Below, one piece after another: positions 37,444 through 47,696 of a stretch of DNA of 64,000 bases (position 1 is its first letter; every line of letters begins with the position of its first letter). This stretch comes from Prosapia bicincta. Its lineage: Eukaryota; Arthropoda; Insecta; Hemiptera; Cercopidae. The position numbers and the translations under genes are program-made. The notes under the pieces were generated by a model. The model was not told where the DNA came from, made no database searches, and was given only the letters and a program-made list of their open reading frames with translations. The stretch lies in contig JBAIZL010000008.1 of assembly GCA_036971475.1 (NCBI GenBank), forward strand, positions 27,031,982-27,095,981, given 5' to 3'.

Positions 37444-38738
37444 TATATTGTAACTTCATATTAAAGACTACAAAAGTGACCTAATTTTCTCCATTCATTG
37501 TTCACTGACAAAAACTTTAACTACACCCACAGTACTATACCACCGTTGACAGACGACATGATGCACTGTAGTGTGATACCATTGATGCCACATTTCTAAA
37601 GTATAATAAGTTGATGACGTCTATTAAGAACTTTCGATTACAGCTTTATTTCCTGAGTGAAAAAAATTATGAAATTGGAAAATATATTACAAAATTCAAT
37701 TAAATTTGTATAAATAATTCTTTTTTACATGTTTTCGATACTAGCAAAAAATATATACCAGTCAATGGAGAAAGTCTGCAGAAACACCAAAAAAACATAT
37801 ATTACTTAATGACAACCCTCTATAAAAATAAAATTTTGAAAATGGGACAAAAATAGATTCCCTTTAGAATAATACAATAATACTTCTTTTAAAAATCCGG
37901 ATTCATATAAGAAAAATTATAATAATGTACTATAATATACTATATAAGAATATAACTACACCTTAGAAAAATAAATAAAGTCTGCTAAGAAGGCAACTCG
38001 TTGACAGGTACTGTTGCCTACATTTTAGTATACGTTCTTTCATGGCTCTAGGGAACAAGGAAGTTATGTTTACAACTTTCAACTCTTTATCTCGTGCATT
38101 GGTAAACATAATTCTAAAAGAAAAAACAAATGTATCTAGATGGAAATTTTATACCTACATTCTAATATTGTACAACAACATAGCGCTTTGTTTTATAAAC
38201 AACAATTAATTTTAAAAAGTTTTGTGTGCATAATACAGTAAAGTTACTTGCTGTTTTTCAAAGATTTAAATATTTTGGATTTCACCATCAGGCTTTATTT
38301 TTCTTGTGTTTTTAAAAAAATTATTTGGCTAGGTACTTTTTTTTACCCATATCATTTAGTCAGGGCGTAAGCTGAGACGCAGGTCGCGCAGCGCACACAA
38401 CGCAACACATAATAATCTATTAAAAACTGTTTTTAAAAATTGAACTGTTCGAGTTACTGATAAAGTTATGTTCATATCTTCTTTTAATGACTTGATTTTA
38501 TTTTTTAAATTATAAATTTTTATGTTAGAGTATTCTCTGCAGTCCGACACCCTCATCGTGTTTTTGTAATAATTTGATAACTAGACTTCGTGAAATATAT
38601 TGAAATATATTTGGATTTTCTGAACCTAATAGTAAGTTAAAGTTATTAATTCCAAATTAATCAACTAGTTCCATGTCGAATGCATGCATCTTATTTTTTC
38701 GTAGATGATATACACAAAAATCTTTTATAGGCTGTTCT
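37444..38738. promoter_or_regulatory. Head-to-head interval between DENND1 and ZDHHC24 copy 1
   Basis: About 1.4 kb separates the DENND1 start codon (minus strand) from the first ZDHHC24 start (plus strand). The interval should hold both 5' UTRs and promoters. A short GC-richer patch (38363-38405, several CG dinucleotides including GTCGCGCAGCGC) stands out in otherwise AT-rich DNA. No TATA box or initiator could be assigned, and no other open frame is convincing. Confidence 0.4.
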
Positions 38739-38848
38739 GTGAGTAGAATTAATATTATTTGTTTAGTAAGGTACAGATTAAGTAGTATTGTTTCTTCAAC
38801 AATAACCTTAAAAATTCGTGAATATTCTAATTTTACTTTGAATTTCAG
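38739..38848 (+). other. Probable 5' UTR intron of ZDHHC24 copy 1
   Basis: A strong donor (GTGAGTAG) at 38739 and an acceptor (TTTGAATTTCAG) ending at 38848 lie 20 bases upstream of the ATG. Splicing would leave a short leader and explains why the upstream open frame has no ATG. This is predicted from splice consensus only. Confidence 0.6.
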
Positions 38849-38867
38849 GATCGTCTATACAAAGAAT

Positions 38868-39701
38868 ATGAAACTACGAAAACATATTTTACCAAAAAAC
38901 ATCCGAGAATCTATTTATTTGTTGTTTTCATCAGTTATGATAGCTTTTAGTTATTGGTTTTTCATTTTTGTCATTTTAACTTTTACTTATCCAATTATGA
39001 CGTTTTGGTATTTATTTCATACATTTATTTGGACGTTTTTTATCATAAACATTACGGGCAACGTTATTTATATGATTTTACAAGACTGCAGTGTTTTAAA
39101 GCAAAAAATGCCATCAACGAAACCATCACCAGACTGGAATTATTGCAATATTTGCGAGACAATTACACCACCAAGATCTTTTCATTGTAAAGTATGTGGA
39201 ATTTGTATTTCGAAAAGAGATCACCATTGTGAATTTGTTGGTTGCTGCATTGGTCATGAAAATCAAAGGTATTTCCTGTTATTCCTTTTACATTTATCTG
39301 CAGCATCCTTATATGCTTTTTATTTTCATACAATATTCGTTATGGCCAAAACAACATTTTCACTAGTCAGTTTTATAAAACTGATATTTCCAATACTTTT
39401 ATTTTTTATGGGTTTAGATATTTCATTTGAAATCATTTACATAGCTTTATATGTATTTAATATTATAATAATGATATTAAGTTTAATGCTCTTTTTCTGT
39501 CATCTAAAAAGCATGCTTGAAGGAAAAACTGTGTATGAAATGCGGCACAATATTATTTACTATAACTCAGGGTCTTTGAAAGAAAATATTGTGCAAGTAG
39601 CTGGATATCGTTGGTATCTGACATTATTTTTTCCTTTTGTTGATTCTAAACTTCCTCAAGATGGAATCAATTGGATGAAGTATAATATGAAAAATGATTG
39701 A
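38868..39701 (+). CDS. ZDHHC24: ZDHHC24-like palmitoyltransferase, copy 1
   Basis: Intronless 277-codon CDS starting MKLRKH and ending KND. It is a multi-pass membrane protein, with hydrophobic segments near residues 14-40, 43-70, 134-158 and 170-212. The cysteine-rich domain (about 93-136) keeps the Zn ligands and DHHC at 118-121, whose Cys121 is the expected acyl-accepting nucleophile; N132 and F136 match the family's NxxxF. A TVYE (TTxE-like) motif follows the last membrane segment at 221-224. The C-terminal GSLKENIVQVAG ... FPFVDSKLPQDGI pattern matches ZDHHC24 (HNLQAALG ... WPFLASPLPGDGI). The residue after DHHC is Glu-Phe rather than Pro-Trp; ZDHHC24 also lacks Pro-Trp there. The open frame extends upstream only through a non-ATG stretch that is the 5' UTR intron, so the ATG at 38868 is preferred. 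S-acylation of membrane-associated proteins is inferred from family; the substrate is unknown. Confidence 0.92.
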   Translation: MKLRKHILPKNIRESIYLLFSSVMIAFSYWFFIFVILTFTYPIMTFWYLFHTFIWTFFIINITGNVIYMILQDCSVLKQKMPSTKPSPDWNYCNICETITPPRSFHCKVCGICISKRDHHCEFVGCCIGHENQRYFLLFLLHLSAASLYAFYFHTIFVMAKTTFSLVSFIKLIFPILLFFMGLDISFEIIYIALYVFNIIIMILSLMLFFCHLKSMLEGKTVYEMRHNIIYYNSGSLKENIVQVAGYRWYLTLFFPFVDSKLPQDGINWMKYNMKND

Positions 39702-39802
39702 ATATGTATGTAATTTCAAATTATGTATTTGTTTAAAGATGCATTGTGACTAATTATTGTTTAATTTTAAAACGTTTTTCCAACAGCAAGTTAAATATTG
39801 GA

Positions 39803-39808
39803 AATAAA
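39803..39808 (+). promoter_or_regulatory. Candidate polyadenylation signal of ZDHHC24 copy 1
   Basis: AATAAA lies 102 bases after the stop codon. In such AT-rich DNA the hexamer is common by chance, so only position supports it. Confidence 0.4.
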
Positions 39809-39985
39809 TAATCAAAATTAAATATATTTTTATTTGTAAGTGTAATACGGAGATAATACTAGCATTTTAAAATATTTTATTTGAAATATTCATATACCAA
39901 ATTTTAATATCAATAATATAAGTTAGTTGGTTGAATAATTATAATGAATTTATCTAGGGTATACCTTTCCAAAAATAAATCTCTA

Positions 39986-40225
39986 GTTTCTTGATGTAAT
40001 CATCTTGAATTCACTGATTAAACTAATTTTACACTACTTAACTAAGTGAATACGTAATTGCTTACTTGCTGACGCGTTTCAAAACGATCGTTCCTTTTTC
40101 GAAGCTAACCTTCTACTCACTACTCTACTGAGTAGAAGGTTAGCTTCGAAAAAGGAACGATCGTTTTGAAACGCGTCAGCAAGTAAGCAATTACGTATTC
40201 ACTTAGTAAAGTAGTGTAAAATTAG
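39986..40225. mobile_element. Penelope-like tail hairpin (family B), nearly perfect
   Basis: A 37-nt unpaired extension (39986-40022, starting GTTTCTTGATGTAATCATC) is followed by two ~95-nt arms that are almost exact inverses meeting at CTACTCACTACTCTACTGAG. The outer right end is GTGTAAAATTAG, as in the copy at 29987. Flanks AATAAATCTCTA and AATAAATTGTAA look like a worn 12-bp target duplication. No protein is left. It lies between the two ZDHHC24 genes. Confidence 0.85.
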
Positions 40226-40679
40226 AATAAATTGTAATAAACTTGTATTTTAAAATATAAACAGTTTTCTGTTAGTAATTTAGAATTATCCTGCTAACAG
40301 TGAACATAACCAAAATAAAACTCTAGAAAGCAGCATTAAAGACATAATTACTGGGGTAACTGCACCATCGAATGAATATACTAACAGCAAAATGAACTTG
40401 GATTAAAACTTATACAAAAGCGACACTCAGTTCATTAAGTAACGAAAGTCCTAACGTAATGCAGAATAGAAAAATTTTAGAAGGTCCACTAGAAATGTAA
40501 CTTTCTTCAATAAACTACTCCAACAAATATACGATTATTTCATTAAACTGCCTCCTTTTGCCACCGAAGCTTCTACACTGTGAACACGACAAAAAGCGCT
40601 GAAGACACGAAATAGTGGGCAAGCGCTGTAGAAGCAAATATGAATCTTTAAACAAAAATCACAAGTAGTCAAATGTAGT

Positions 40680-41090
40680 TGAAGCTTCAGTAAATAAGTC
40701 TCTAATACAATTGGAATAGATATTCAAAATATAGTAAAAGGCAGGAGGATCCATCGAAAGCTATAAAGCTCGACTTGCAATTAAAGAATTCATGCAGCAA
40801 CTTGAACATGGTCACAACGAATTGTACGTGTAGTGTTATAGTACTATTTCTTATGCGCATAGTCATAAGATATTGATATTATATCTTTCACATAGACGTT
40901 GAAACAGCCTTCCTTAAGGAGGAGCTGGATGAAGATATTAACGGTTTTCTGTTTCAAAAATAAGTTTTTCTGTTATAACAACCTCCAGTGTCTTGATGTC
41001 CCAGAAAACAAAATAATCTATTGTTATCAAACTGTGAGCTATCAAACCGAGTCAAGAAGCATTTGAAAAGCCTCCTTATAAGGTTAATTT
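40680..41090 (+). pseudogene. Ty1/copia reverse transcriptase fragment
   Basis: The plus strand reads WIFKI-like, then GSIESYKARLAIKEFMQQ (40748-40800) and DVETAFLKEELDEDI (40895-40939). These match copia RT motifs (DGSIERYKARLVAKGF and DVKTAFLNGELDEEI). Stops and frameshifts are present and no LTRs were found. It lies between the ZDHHC24 paralogues. Confidence 0.7.
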
Positions 41091-41940
41091 CGCAACCTTA
41101 ATAGAGAATTTGACCCAAATATAATTATATGACGTATATTTTAAATGGTTATCAGTAAAGCTCTAATAAACTCACTCACACCACCACATAAAGAAATACT
41201 ACATATATTAAGAACAGGAATTATTTTTATAAGATTGCATCAACATCACAACAAATTCCCTTTAAGCCTTGTACCTTGAAATGTTCAGATACTTCTCAAC
41301 GATCCTCTATCAACAGGAATTTTTAAAGCTATTAATGACATAAGTTTTCTTATAAATATATATTCTTAAATATATTTCGAATTTTAATTTTCATATTTTG
41401 ATCACCTAATGAACATATTAATTTATAACTTAATACATTTACAACAGCTAAAGTTTTCTCTTTGTTGTATAATAATATTAATAAAGTTCTCTTCTTTTAC
41501 GCTTATTATATAATTACCTCGCTTACCAGGTTTTACTAACTTGTAAACTGTTGCCCCAGCTTGTTAATCTCTCATTCAGGCTTTTCATTCATCCACCCTT
41601 CAGTGAAGAGTCTAAGACACTAACTCGTACTAATTTCCACTTGTTATTAAATAATAGAAGTGTACGATTTTTGGTAGATTTTTCTTCGTAAAATTCTAAT
41701 TTTATGTAGATTATTTCATAATTAGGGTTGTATTAAACAATTAAGAAATTGCTTGTATTTTTAAAACTACTTGGTAATTTGTATTTTGTTACTGGTGACT
41801 AATCATCTGTGTTATTGAAATGGAAGTGAGAACAATAATTGTTTTCTTGAAGCTAACCTAAGATTCTTTTATTAAACTAAACTAGAGCTTTTAGTGTTTT
41901 GGAATGTTTTTATCTATACACACGCAGTAGAAATTCAGAT

Positions 41941-42774
41941 ATGAAACTCAGGAAATACCTTCTACCAAAGAATCTACGAGATTTCTTTTCCTTTATATTT
42001 TCATTAATTATGATACCTTTTGAATTTTGGTTTTCTGTGTTCGTTGTTCTACCTTCGATTTATCCAACAGTGACTTTTTGGTATTTATTTCATCTAATTA
42101 TTGCTACATTTTTAATGATAAACATTACAAGCAATTTTGTTTATATGGTTTTACAAGACTGCAGTATTTTAGGAGAAGTTATGCCTTCAAGGAAACCATC
42201 ACCTGACTGGAAATTTTGTGATATTTGTGAAACAGTAACACCACCAAGATCATTTCATTGTAATGTATGTAGAATTTGTATTTTGAAAAGGGACCATCAT
42301 TGTCAATTTGCTGCTTGCTGTATTGGTCATCAGAATCAAAGGTTTTTCTTATCCTTTCTTTTACATTTATCTATAGGTACCATCTACGCTACTTATTTTC
42401 AAACAATTTTCTTCATACAGAATGCAACTTTTAGTGTATACAATCTTATAAAATTGATATTCCCTCTAGTAGTATTAGTTACAGGTATTGATATTTCAGC
42501 AGGACATATTTATAGTATTTTATATGTTCTTAATATCCTCATCATGATAACAGCTATAATCCTATTGATATATCATTCAAAGAGTGTCATTCAAGGTACA
42601 AGCATGTATGAAAAAAATCATAACATTCAAGATTATAGTGCAGGCTCTCTTAAAGAAAATATTATACAAGTTGCTGGAGAAAATTGGTACCTAATTTGGT
42701 TATTTCCGTTTATAGAGTCTAAGCTTCCACAAGATGGAATCCATTGGGTAAAATGTAATACAAAAGGTGAATAA
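41941..42774 (+). CDS. ZDHHC24: ZDHHC24-like palmitoyltransferase, copy 2
   Basis: Second 277-codon intronless CDS, same length and strand as copy 1 and alignable to it without a gap (around 60% identical by eye). The domain order is the same: two N-terminal membrane segments, cysteine-rich domain with FCDICETVTPPRSFHC and intact DHHC at 118-121, further membrane segments, then the conserved GSLKENIIQVAG and FPFIESKLPQDGI C-terminus. The TTxE-like site reads SMYE. A longer open frame starts 42 bases upstream at 41899, but the MKLRK start matches copy 1 and an acceptor-like CACACGCAG lies between the two ATGs, so 41941 is preferred. Both copies look intact, so this is a functional tandem duplication rather than a gene and pseudogene. 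An AATAAA overlaps the stop codon region. Confidence 0.91.
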   Translation: MKLRKYLLPKNLRDFFSFIFSLIMIPFEFWFSVFVVLPSIYPTVTFWYLFHLIIATFLMINITSNFVYMVLQDCSILGEVMPSRKPSPDWKFCDICETVTPPRSFHCNVCRICILKRDHHCQFAACCIGHQNQRFFLSFLLHLSIGTIYATYFQTIFFIQNATFSVYNLIKLIFPLVVLVTGIDISAGHIYSILYVLNILIMITAIILLIYHSKSVIQGTSMYEKNHNIQDYSAGSLKENIIQVAGENWYLIWLFPFIESKLPQDGIHWVKCNTKGE

Positions 42775-42883
42775 ACTAAATTGTTAGAAAATCAGTTAAT
42801 TTTTAAATTCCATCTTAAAAATATTTGTAATATTATAAATAGTTGTTTGGCAAAATTTACAGACATACTATTTTATGCAAACA

Positions 42884-43536
42884 TATTTGGTATTTATTTA
42901 CCGTCCCCACATGTACGATTTTAGCGAAAGAAGATTATATCGGTCTACGCTGAAAGTCATCAGGGATATGAAAAAAATTATTACAACTCTCGCTCATGCC
43001 CCAAAAATTAATAATTTTGGAAAATTGTAATTCCCCCATATGTGGTGCTAATAGTGTTGGTAAAAATGCACATTGCCCACCCCGAATATAATGCATATAA
43101 AATGAATCAAAACATGTCCTGCAGCTATATTGACAATTACTGTTTGTTATTGCCAAGGAGGGTTAATTTTATATACCTATGAAGTATCCAGTCAGGATAG
43201 ATTTGGTTATAATTTTATAGGTTTAACCATGTACACATGTAAGGCTAGAATAGAGATCACGTGACGTCACCTAGCAAAAAGTATTACTCCGCGGAAGTTG
43301 ACGTCTAATTAGGTAATGTAATGTATAAAATTACAACCAAATCTATCCTGACTAGACACTTTACAGGTATATTTTAAAATATACGTAGTACTGCACACTA
43401 TTTTGATAAAATGGTATTTATTTCCCTAAGCGAGAGTTTTAGTTTTTTTCGTATCCCTGATGGCTTTCTGCGTCAGCCTGTACAATTTTTTTTTGCTAAA
43501 GTCGCACACTTGGGCACAGTAAATAAATACCAAATA
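42884..43536. mobile_element. Long-TIR miniature element with a nested inverted repeat
   Basis: Outer inverted arms of about 130 bp begin GGTATTTATTTAC (42889) and end TAAATAAATACC (43531), with shared internal words such as CATCAGGGATA and ACTCTCGCT. Inside, a second inverted repeat (about 43168-43376, AGTCAGGATAGATTTGGTT against ACCAAATCTATCCTGACT) frames a GC-richer core. No transposase is encoded and the superfamily is unassigned. It starts about 110 bp after the stop of ZDHHC24 copy 2 and may contribute to its 3' UTR. Confidence 0.7.
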
Positions 43537-45779
43537 TTTATATACCGTACTATTTTTATTAAATACATAATAATGAATAATAAGCATCATATGATAATTA
43601 TAACATATGATTTATAGTATTGCTATGGCTGCTAGGTTTTTGGGCTTCAAACAGGTAATTATATAGCTCAAGAAAAAAAGAATATTATTTCAAACTAATA
43701 TTTAACTAAGCAATGTTTATAAGTCTAATAAACAATTATAGTCGGTTGTTATAATCATTTTAATTTCATTGACTGAATCGTAAGTAAATATTTTATAAAT
43801 AATTATAAGAACTAATAGAAAACTATTATCTTACTAGTTAAAGTTTTCAAAACAGTTTTTTAATTGACAAAGCCAAATTCATTGACAGTTTCAAAACGTA
43901 TCAGCATTTAATTAAATGTAACATTAACTTATTAAAGTTAATAGTTTTCAGTTAGCTCATTTAAATTATAACTTATGAAGCAATTGTAGTTATAATATAA
44001 ATTAAGAATTATTTTAGAAGATGTGTATTAAGAACAAAAAAAGTCTGAGAGCTTAAGTTAAAAGTAATTATATTAACACTGCCAACAGGATTAATTATAC
44101 TTATTTATATATGTTGGAGATTTTTAAGAATAAAAAATAATCTATACATAGTCTTATAATTCTTGTTACTCCAGAACAAAATCAAGGCTCATTAAAACTG
44201 GTTGTTGTTGGTTTGAGAGGTTTGATATACTTGGAGTAACACTAAGTGATAAACTTGGATATTTGAATATTTTTGTATATGATGTCAATACTGTTTACTA
44301 CAAATATGTACTTATATTAATTTAGAATAGCAAATAACCATCATAATACTGTTACTGTATCTCTCCTGCCAATGATATTAGAATTAGAAACACTATGCGA
44401 TCTTTTATTATATAATTGACACCATTTGGGAAAAAACCACTACTTCTGATATTTTTCTTCACTTGCATTTTGAAAATGATCAGTGCATTGTTCATTGCTA
44501 TAAGTCATTGACTTGTCCGAGTTTAGAGTCTTATCCGTAACTCACAGCATTGAACAATGTACTGATCTTGTATGAAATACGTTTGCTGAAAAATGTCATT
44601 AAGTAGCGTTTTTTTGCCAAGTGATATCAATGAGTATATGTTAAAAAAAGCCTCAAAATGTACAACACAAAAACTTCAAGGTCTTTTATTTACAAATTCG
44701 GAGTAAAAGATCCAATACATAAATCGTATTGGAATAAAAAATGATAAAAGTAGATTGTTTTCAAAGACACAAAAAAACTGTTGAAGCCCAAAATTAAAAG
44801 TTAAAAAACATAAAAAATAATCTTATTTTACAACATACACACAACTATTATAATCTCAAATTTCTTTACAAATTGAGTATTGTTAGACTACATAATAATA
44901 TAACTTAAAAGGATCTAATCAGGATAGATTTGGAAATAGAAAAAATGAAAGTTTGTTACATATGCTAAAAAAAAAAAATAGCATTTTGTAACATAAGCTA
45001 ACCATTGCTTAATCGGCTACCATCTTAGTGTATGTTATTGCACACAAGATGAAGCCCATCTTTCCATTAGTAATATTTGTTTTTTGTAACCTATTTATTG
45101 GGATAATTAATACCTATGTTGTAATGTAGTTGGATTAATGTATAGTAGATTAAAATGCTCTGTTTCATAGGCATTGTGATATTTTTAAATAACTTATGTT
45201 AAAAGCAAAAAATTTATGTTGACCATAATTTGGATAAGTATTAATATTGGTTTTCATTTAGGATGTAGTATAATTTTTCCTGAAATATAACATAGACTGC
45301 TCATTTGATGAAAGTAGTTCAAGTTTCATTCCTTGATGTGGTACTATAACAGTCTTTTCTCTCTGCAACATTTCTTTGTCATTAATGATTGATTAAGGCC
45401 TACAAACGTTTTTGCTTATAGAAAAAAAAGTCTTGTTAACCCACTGAACTGATGTATTTTCCGTTAATTTATCTTTCTTTCTGAATTATCATAATGTGCG
45501 AGTTTTTAGGCTTGAATAGTTCTTTGTAGCAGAACTTTTTAGAAGTGCACACTGCACTTGGCGACATAGCTGGGTCCTAATATATATAAACAACCGGTAT
45601 GATGTTAACCCATGGACAAGTGAAATTCTTGTTGCATTTGCTATTGGTGTATACCTTTGTCTCTGTTATTGTGCAACCGTTGCCTGCTTGTGCAAGTTTT
45701 GTGTTTATAGTATGTGATACCGTTTTGTGTGTGTGTGTTTTTTTTTTTACTTTATTGTACATTTATAGCTAGTAGGTCT
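43537..45779. other. Gene-free AT-rich stretch
   Basis: No coding region was recognised. It contains an imperfect inverted repeat at 44477-44566 (GATCAGTGCATTGTTCA against TGAACAATGTACTGATC) and, near 44922, a single copy of the TCAGGATAGATTTGG word found in the nested repeat at 43.2-43.4 kb. Confidence 0.5.
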
Positions 45780-45819
45780 ACAGAAAATCCAATTTCTAGT
45801 GATGAAAAAGTAGGAATGT

Positions 45820-46990
45820 AGTGACAAAAGCTCAGAAGACGGTGAATGTGACCGTGAGTTGGAGGAAGACATTCCTATCCAAAGTCGTCCATCTTGGAGT
45901 TGGTAAACATCAATTTCCCTTCACTGGTAATGATGGTTTTCGTTGTTCTTTTCAAAATGAAAATTACTCTTTAGGTTTTTTTCTTTGTTGTTAGATGTTG
46001 TATTTTTAGAAAATATTGTGAAGGAAACAAACAAGGGATAGGTTTTTTGTGCCCCTTTGACATTGCCTGGGGCTAGGATTCACAGATGGAAAAAATGCAC
46101 TGTGGAAGAACTTATAGTTTTCTTTGGATTATTGTTTCATACAGGACACATAAGAGACAATGGTGAAGGAAACAATGCTAGTGGTAAGGGTCATGCATTA
46201 AAAGCTATAAAGGAAATGATGACTCTATTTACGGAAGGGACATTCTCTCTTTATGGACAATTTTTATAATGGGTTCCCTTTAGCTGCGAAACTGTTGTCA
46301 ACAAAAACATGTGTAACTGGTACTTTATGAACTGACAAAAAGTATTTGCTTCAGGAGGTAACCACAGTAAAACTCAAGACAGGAGAAACCATGGAACGTT
46401 ATTCAGAGGGAGTTATGGTTGCAAAATGGAGGGATAAGAGAAATGTATTATACTTGAGCATGGAGTTTGAAAACATCATGGGCAGAAGTATAAATAAGTA
46501 GAATTGATCGAAGATATCAAACGGTTCCATATTACTCCTGTGGAAGAGAAACACTGCACTAGTATAAAAAGATTTTTGTACATGTAATGCAGATAATCAT
46601 GAGAAATGCATGGAGTATGTACAAAATGTCTTACCCTGACAAACAGATGTAGCTTTATGACTACATGCATTTAGTTGTGAAATCTCTTCTACCACCAACC
46701 ATACCATTGCCAGTAAGTGTGAGTATCAAGAAAATGCCTAACCATGTTAGGATACAGAAGTCCAAGCTTGAACCACGAGACATCACCGGAGAGAGAAAGC
46801 AATGGAGAATGTGTTATAAAGAGAATAAGAGGAGTGAAACAGTGTTTTATTGTCCATCTTGTCCCAATGAATCGGGCATGTTCTTTTCATTGTTTTAATT
46901 TGTACCACCAATCGTCTCTTGAGTCTAACTCAAGAGAAAAAAAACTCTGTAAATAGATCAGTATTAGTGTGTAAAGACTATGTAAAATGT
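45820..46990 (+). pseudogene. piggyBac transposase remnant, second family (P2)
   Basis: The plus strand reads, in order, WKKCTVEELIVFFGLLFHTG (46087-46150), KLLSTKTCVTGTL then EVTTVKLKTGETMERYSEGV, MVAKWRDKRNVLYLS, and a C-terminal RDITGERKQWRMCYKENKRS then ETVFYCPSCPNESG (46770-46885), matching the piggyBac core and its terminal zinc ribbon. Frames are split and a central part including catalytic residues is missing. The sequence differs from family P1. An end-like TTGAACGTG followed by TTAA at 47238-47241 resembles the M1 miniature element end. Confidence 0.75.
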
Positions 46991-47569
46991 GCTAAAAATC
47001 CTAAAACAGTAATTAGTGGTAAAAACTATTGACTTTTGTTTTACATTACACCACCGGCTGTACCCATGCGGCATGTGATGCCTCCTGGCGACGGAAGTTA
47101 TGATGTCACAAAACACCTGGATATTGCCATTTTTTTAGTCAGGATACCATAACATGCTTTTTATGCCGCCCGATTAGTGAATTTATTATTTTTACTTATA
47201 AGGTCGGTAAATATAATATAAAGGTCACATTGAACGTGTTAAACCAGAAATTTTCATAACACTCCACATAATCAAGTTATATTCAGATAATTACTCAGCC
47301 AATATTTTTTTTTATTGTATCATAATCATTCTTTATTTACTCATATTTCTCAATCTCATCATAATATGTATTGATATATCTATTTCATTAAGCAACACAT
47401 TACTAGATTCAACATAGAAAATACCTAAAGGTTTACTGAAATTAATGTTTGAGAATAATTAATTAATTTTTAATAATTGGATGATGTTACTTTCTCAGAA
47501 TATGACACAAAAGTTATTACCATTTCTAGTCCTGAAGGTTTTTGAATAAATTTAAAATGATAACACTTA

Positions 47570-47696
47570 CTGTTGCTGTAAAATACACATCCACAGAATC
47601 TCCAATCTTCAAAAGTAGCTTATGTTCAATTTCAAGTTTTATGTATCCAAAAAAGTTGACATAGATCTGAAGCAACTTTTGGACTGGGCTTGTGCC
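47570..47696 (-). CDS. Unassigned exon-like open segment
   Basis: The minus strand has an AG acceptor-like TGTCAG, about 42 open codons (GTSPVQKLLQIYVNFFGYIK then LEIEHKLLLKIGDSVDVYFT) and a consensus GTAAGT donor. Base composition is higher in GC than the surroundings. I do not recognise the family. No neighbouring exon in a compatible phase was identified, and the pyrimidine tract is weak, so this may be an exon of a gene on this strand or a transposon fragment. Confidence 0.3.

Noticed and set aside
38739..38867. Upstream extension of ZDHHC24 copy 1 to a 320-residue protein
   Set aside because: The extension starts at a GTG that is itself a strong splice donor, contains a 3' splice site, and is not shared by copy 2.
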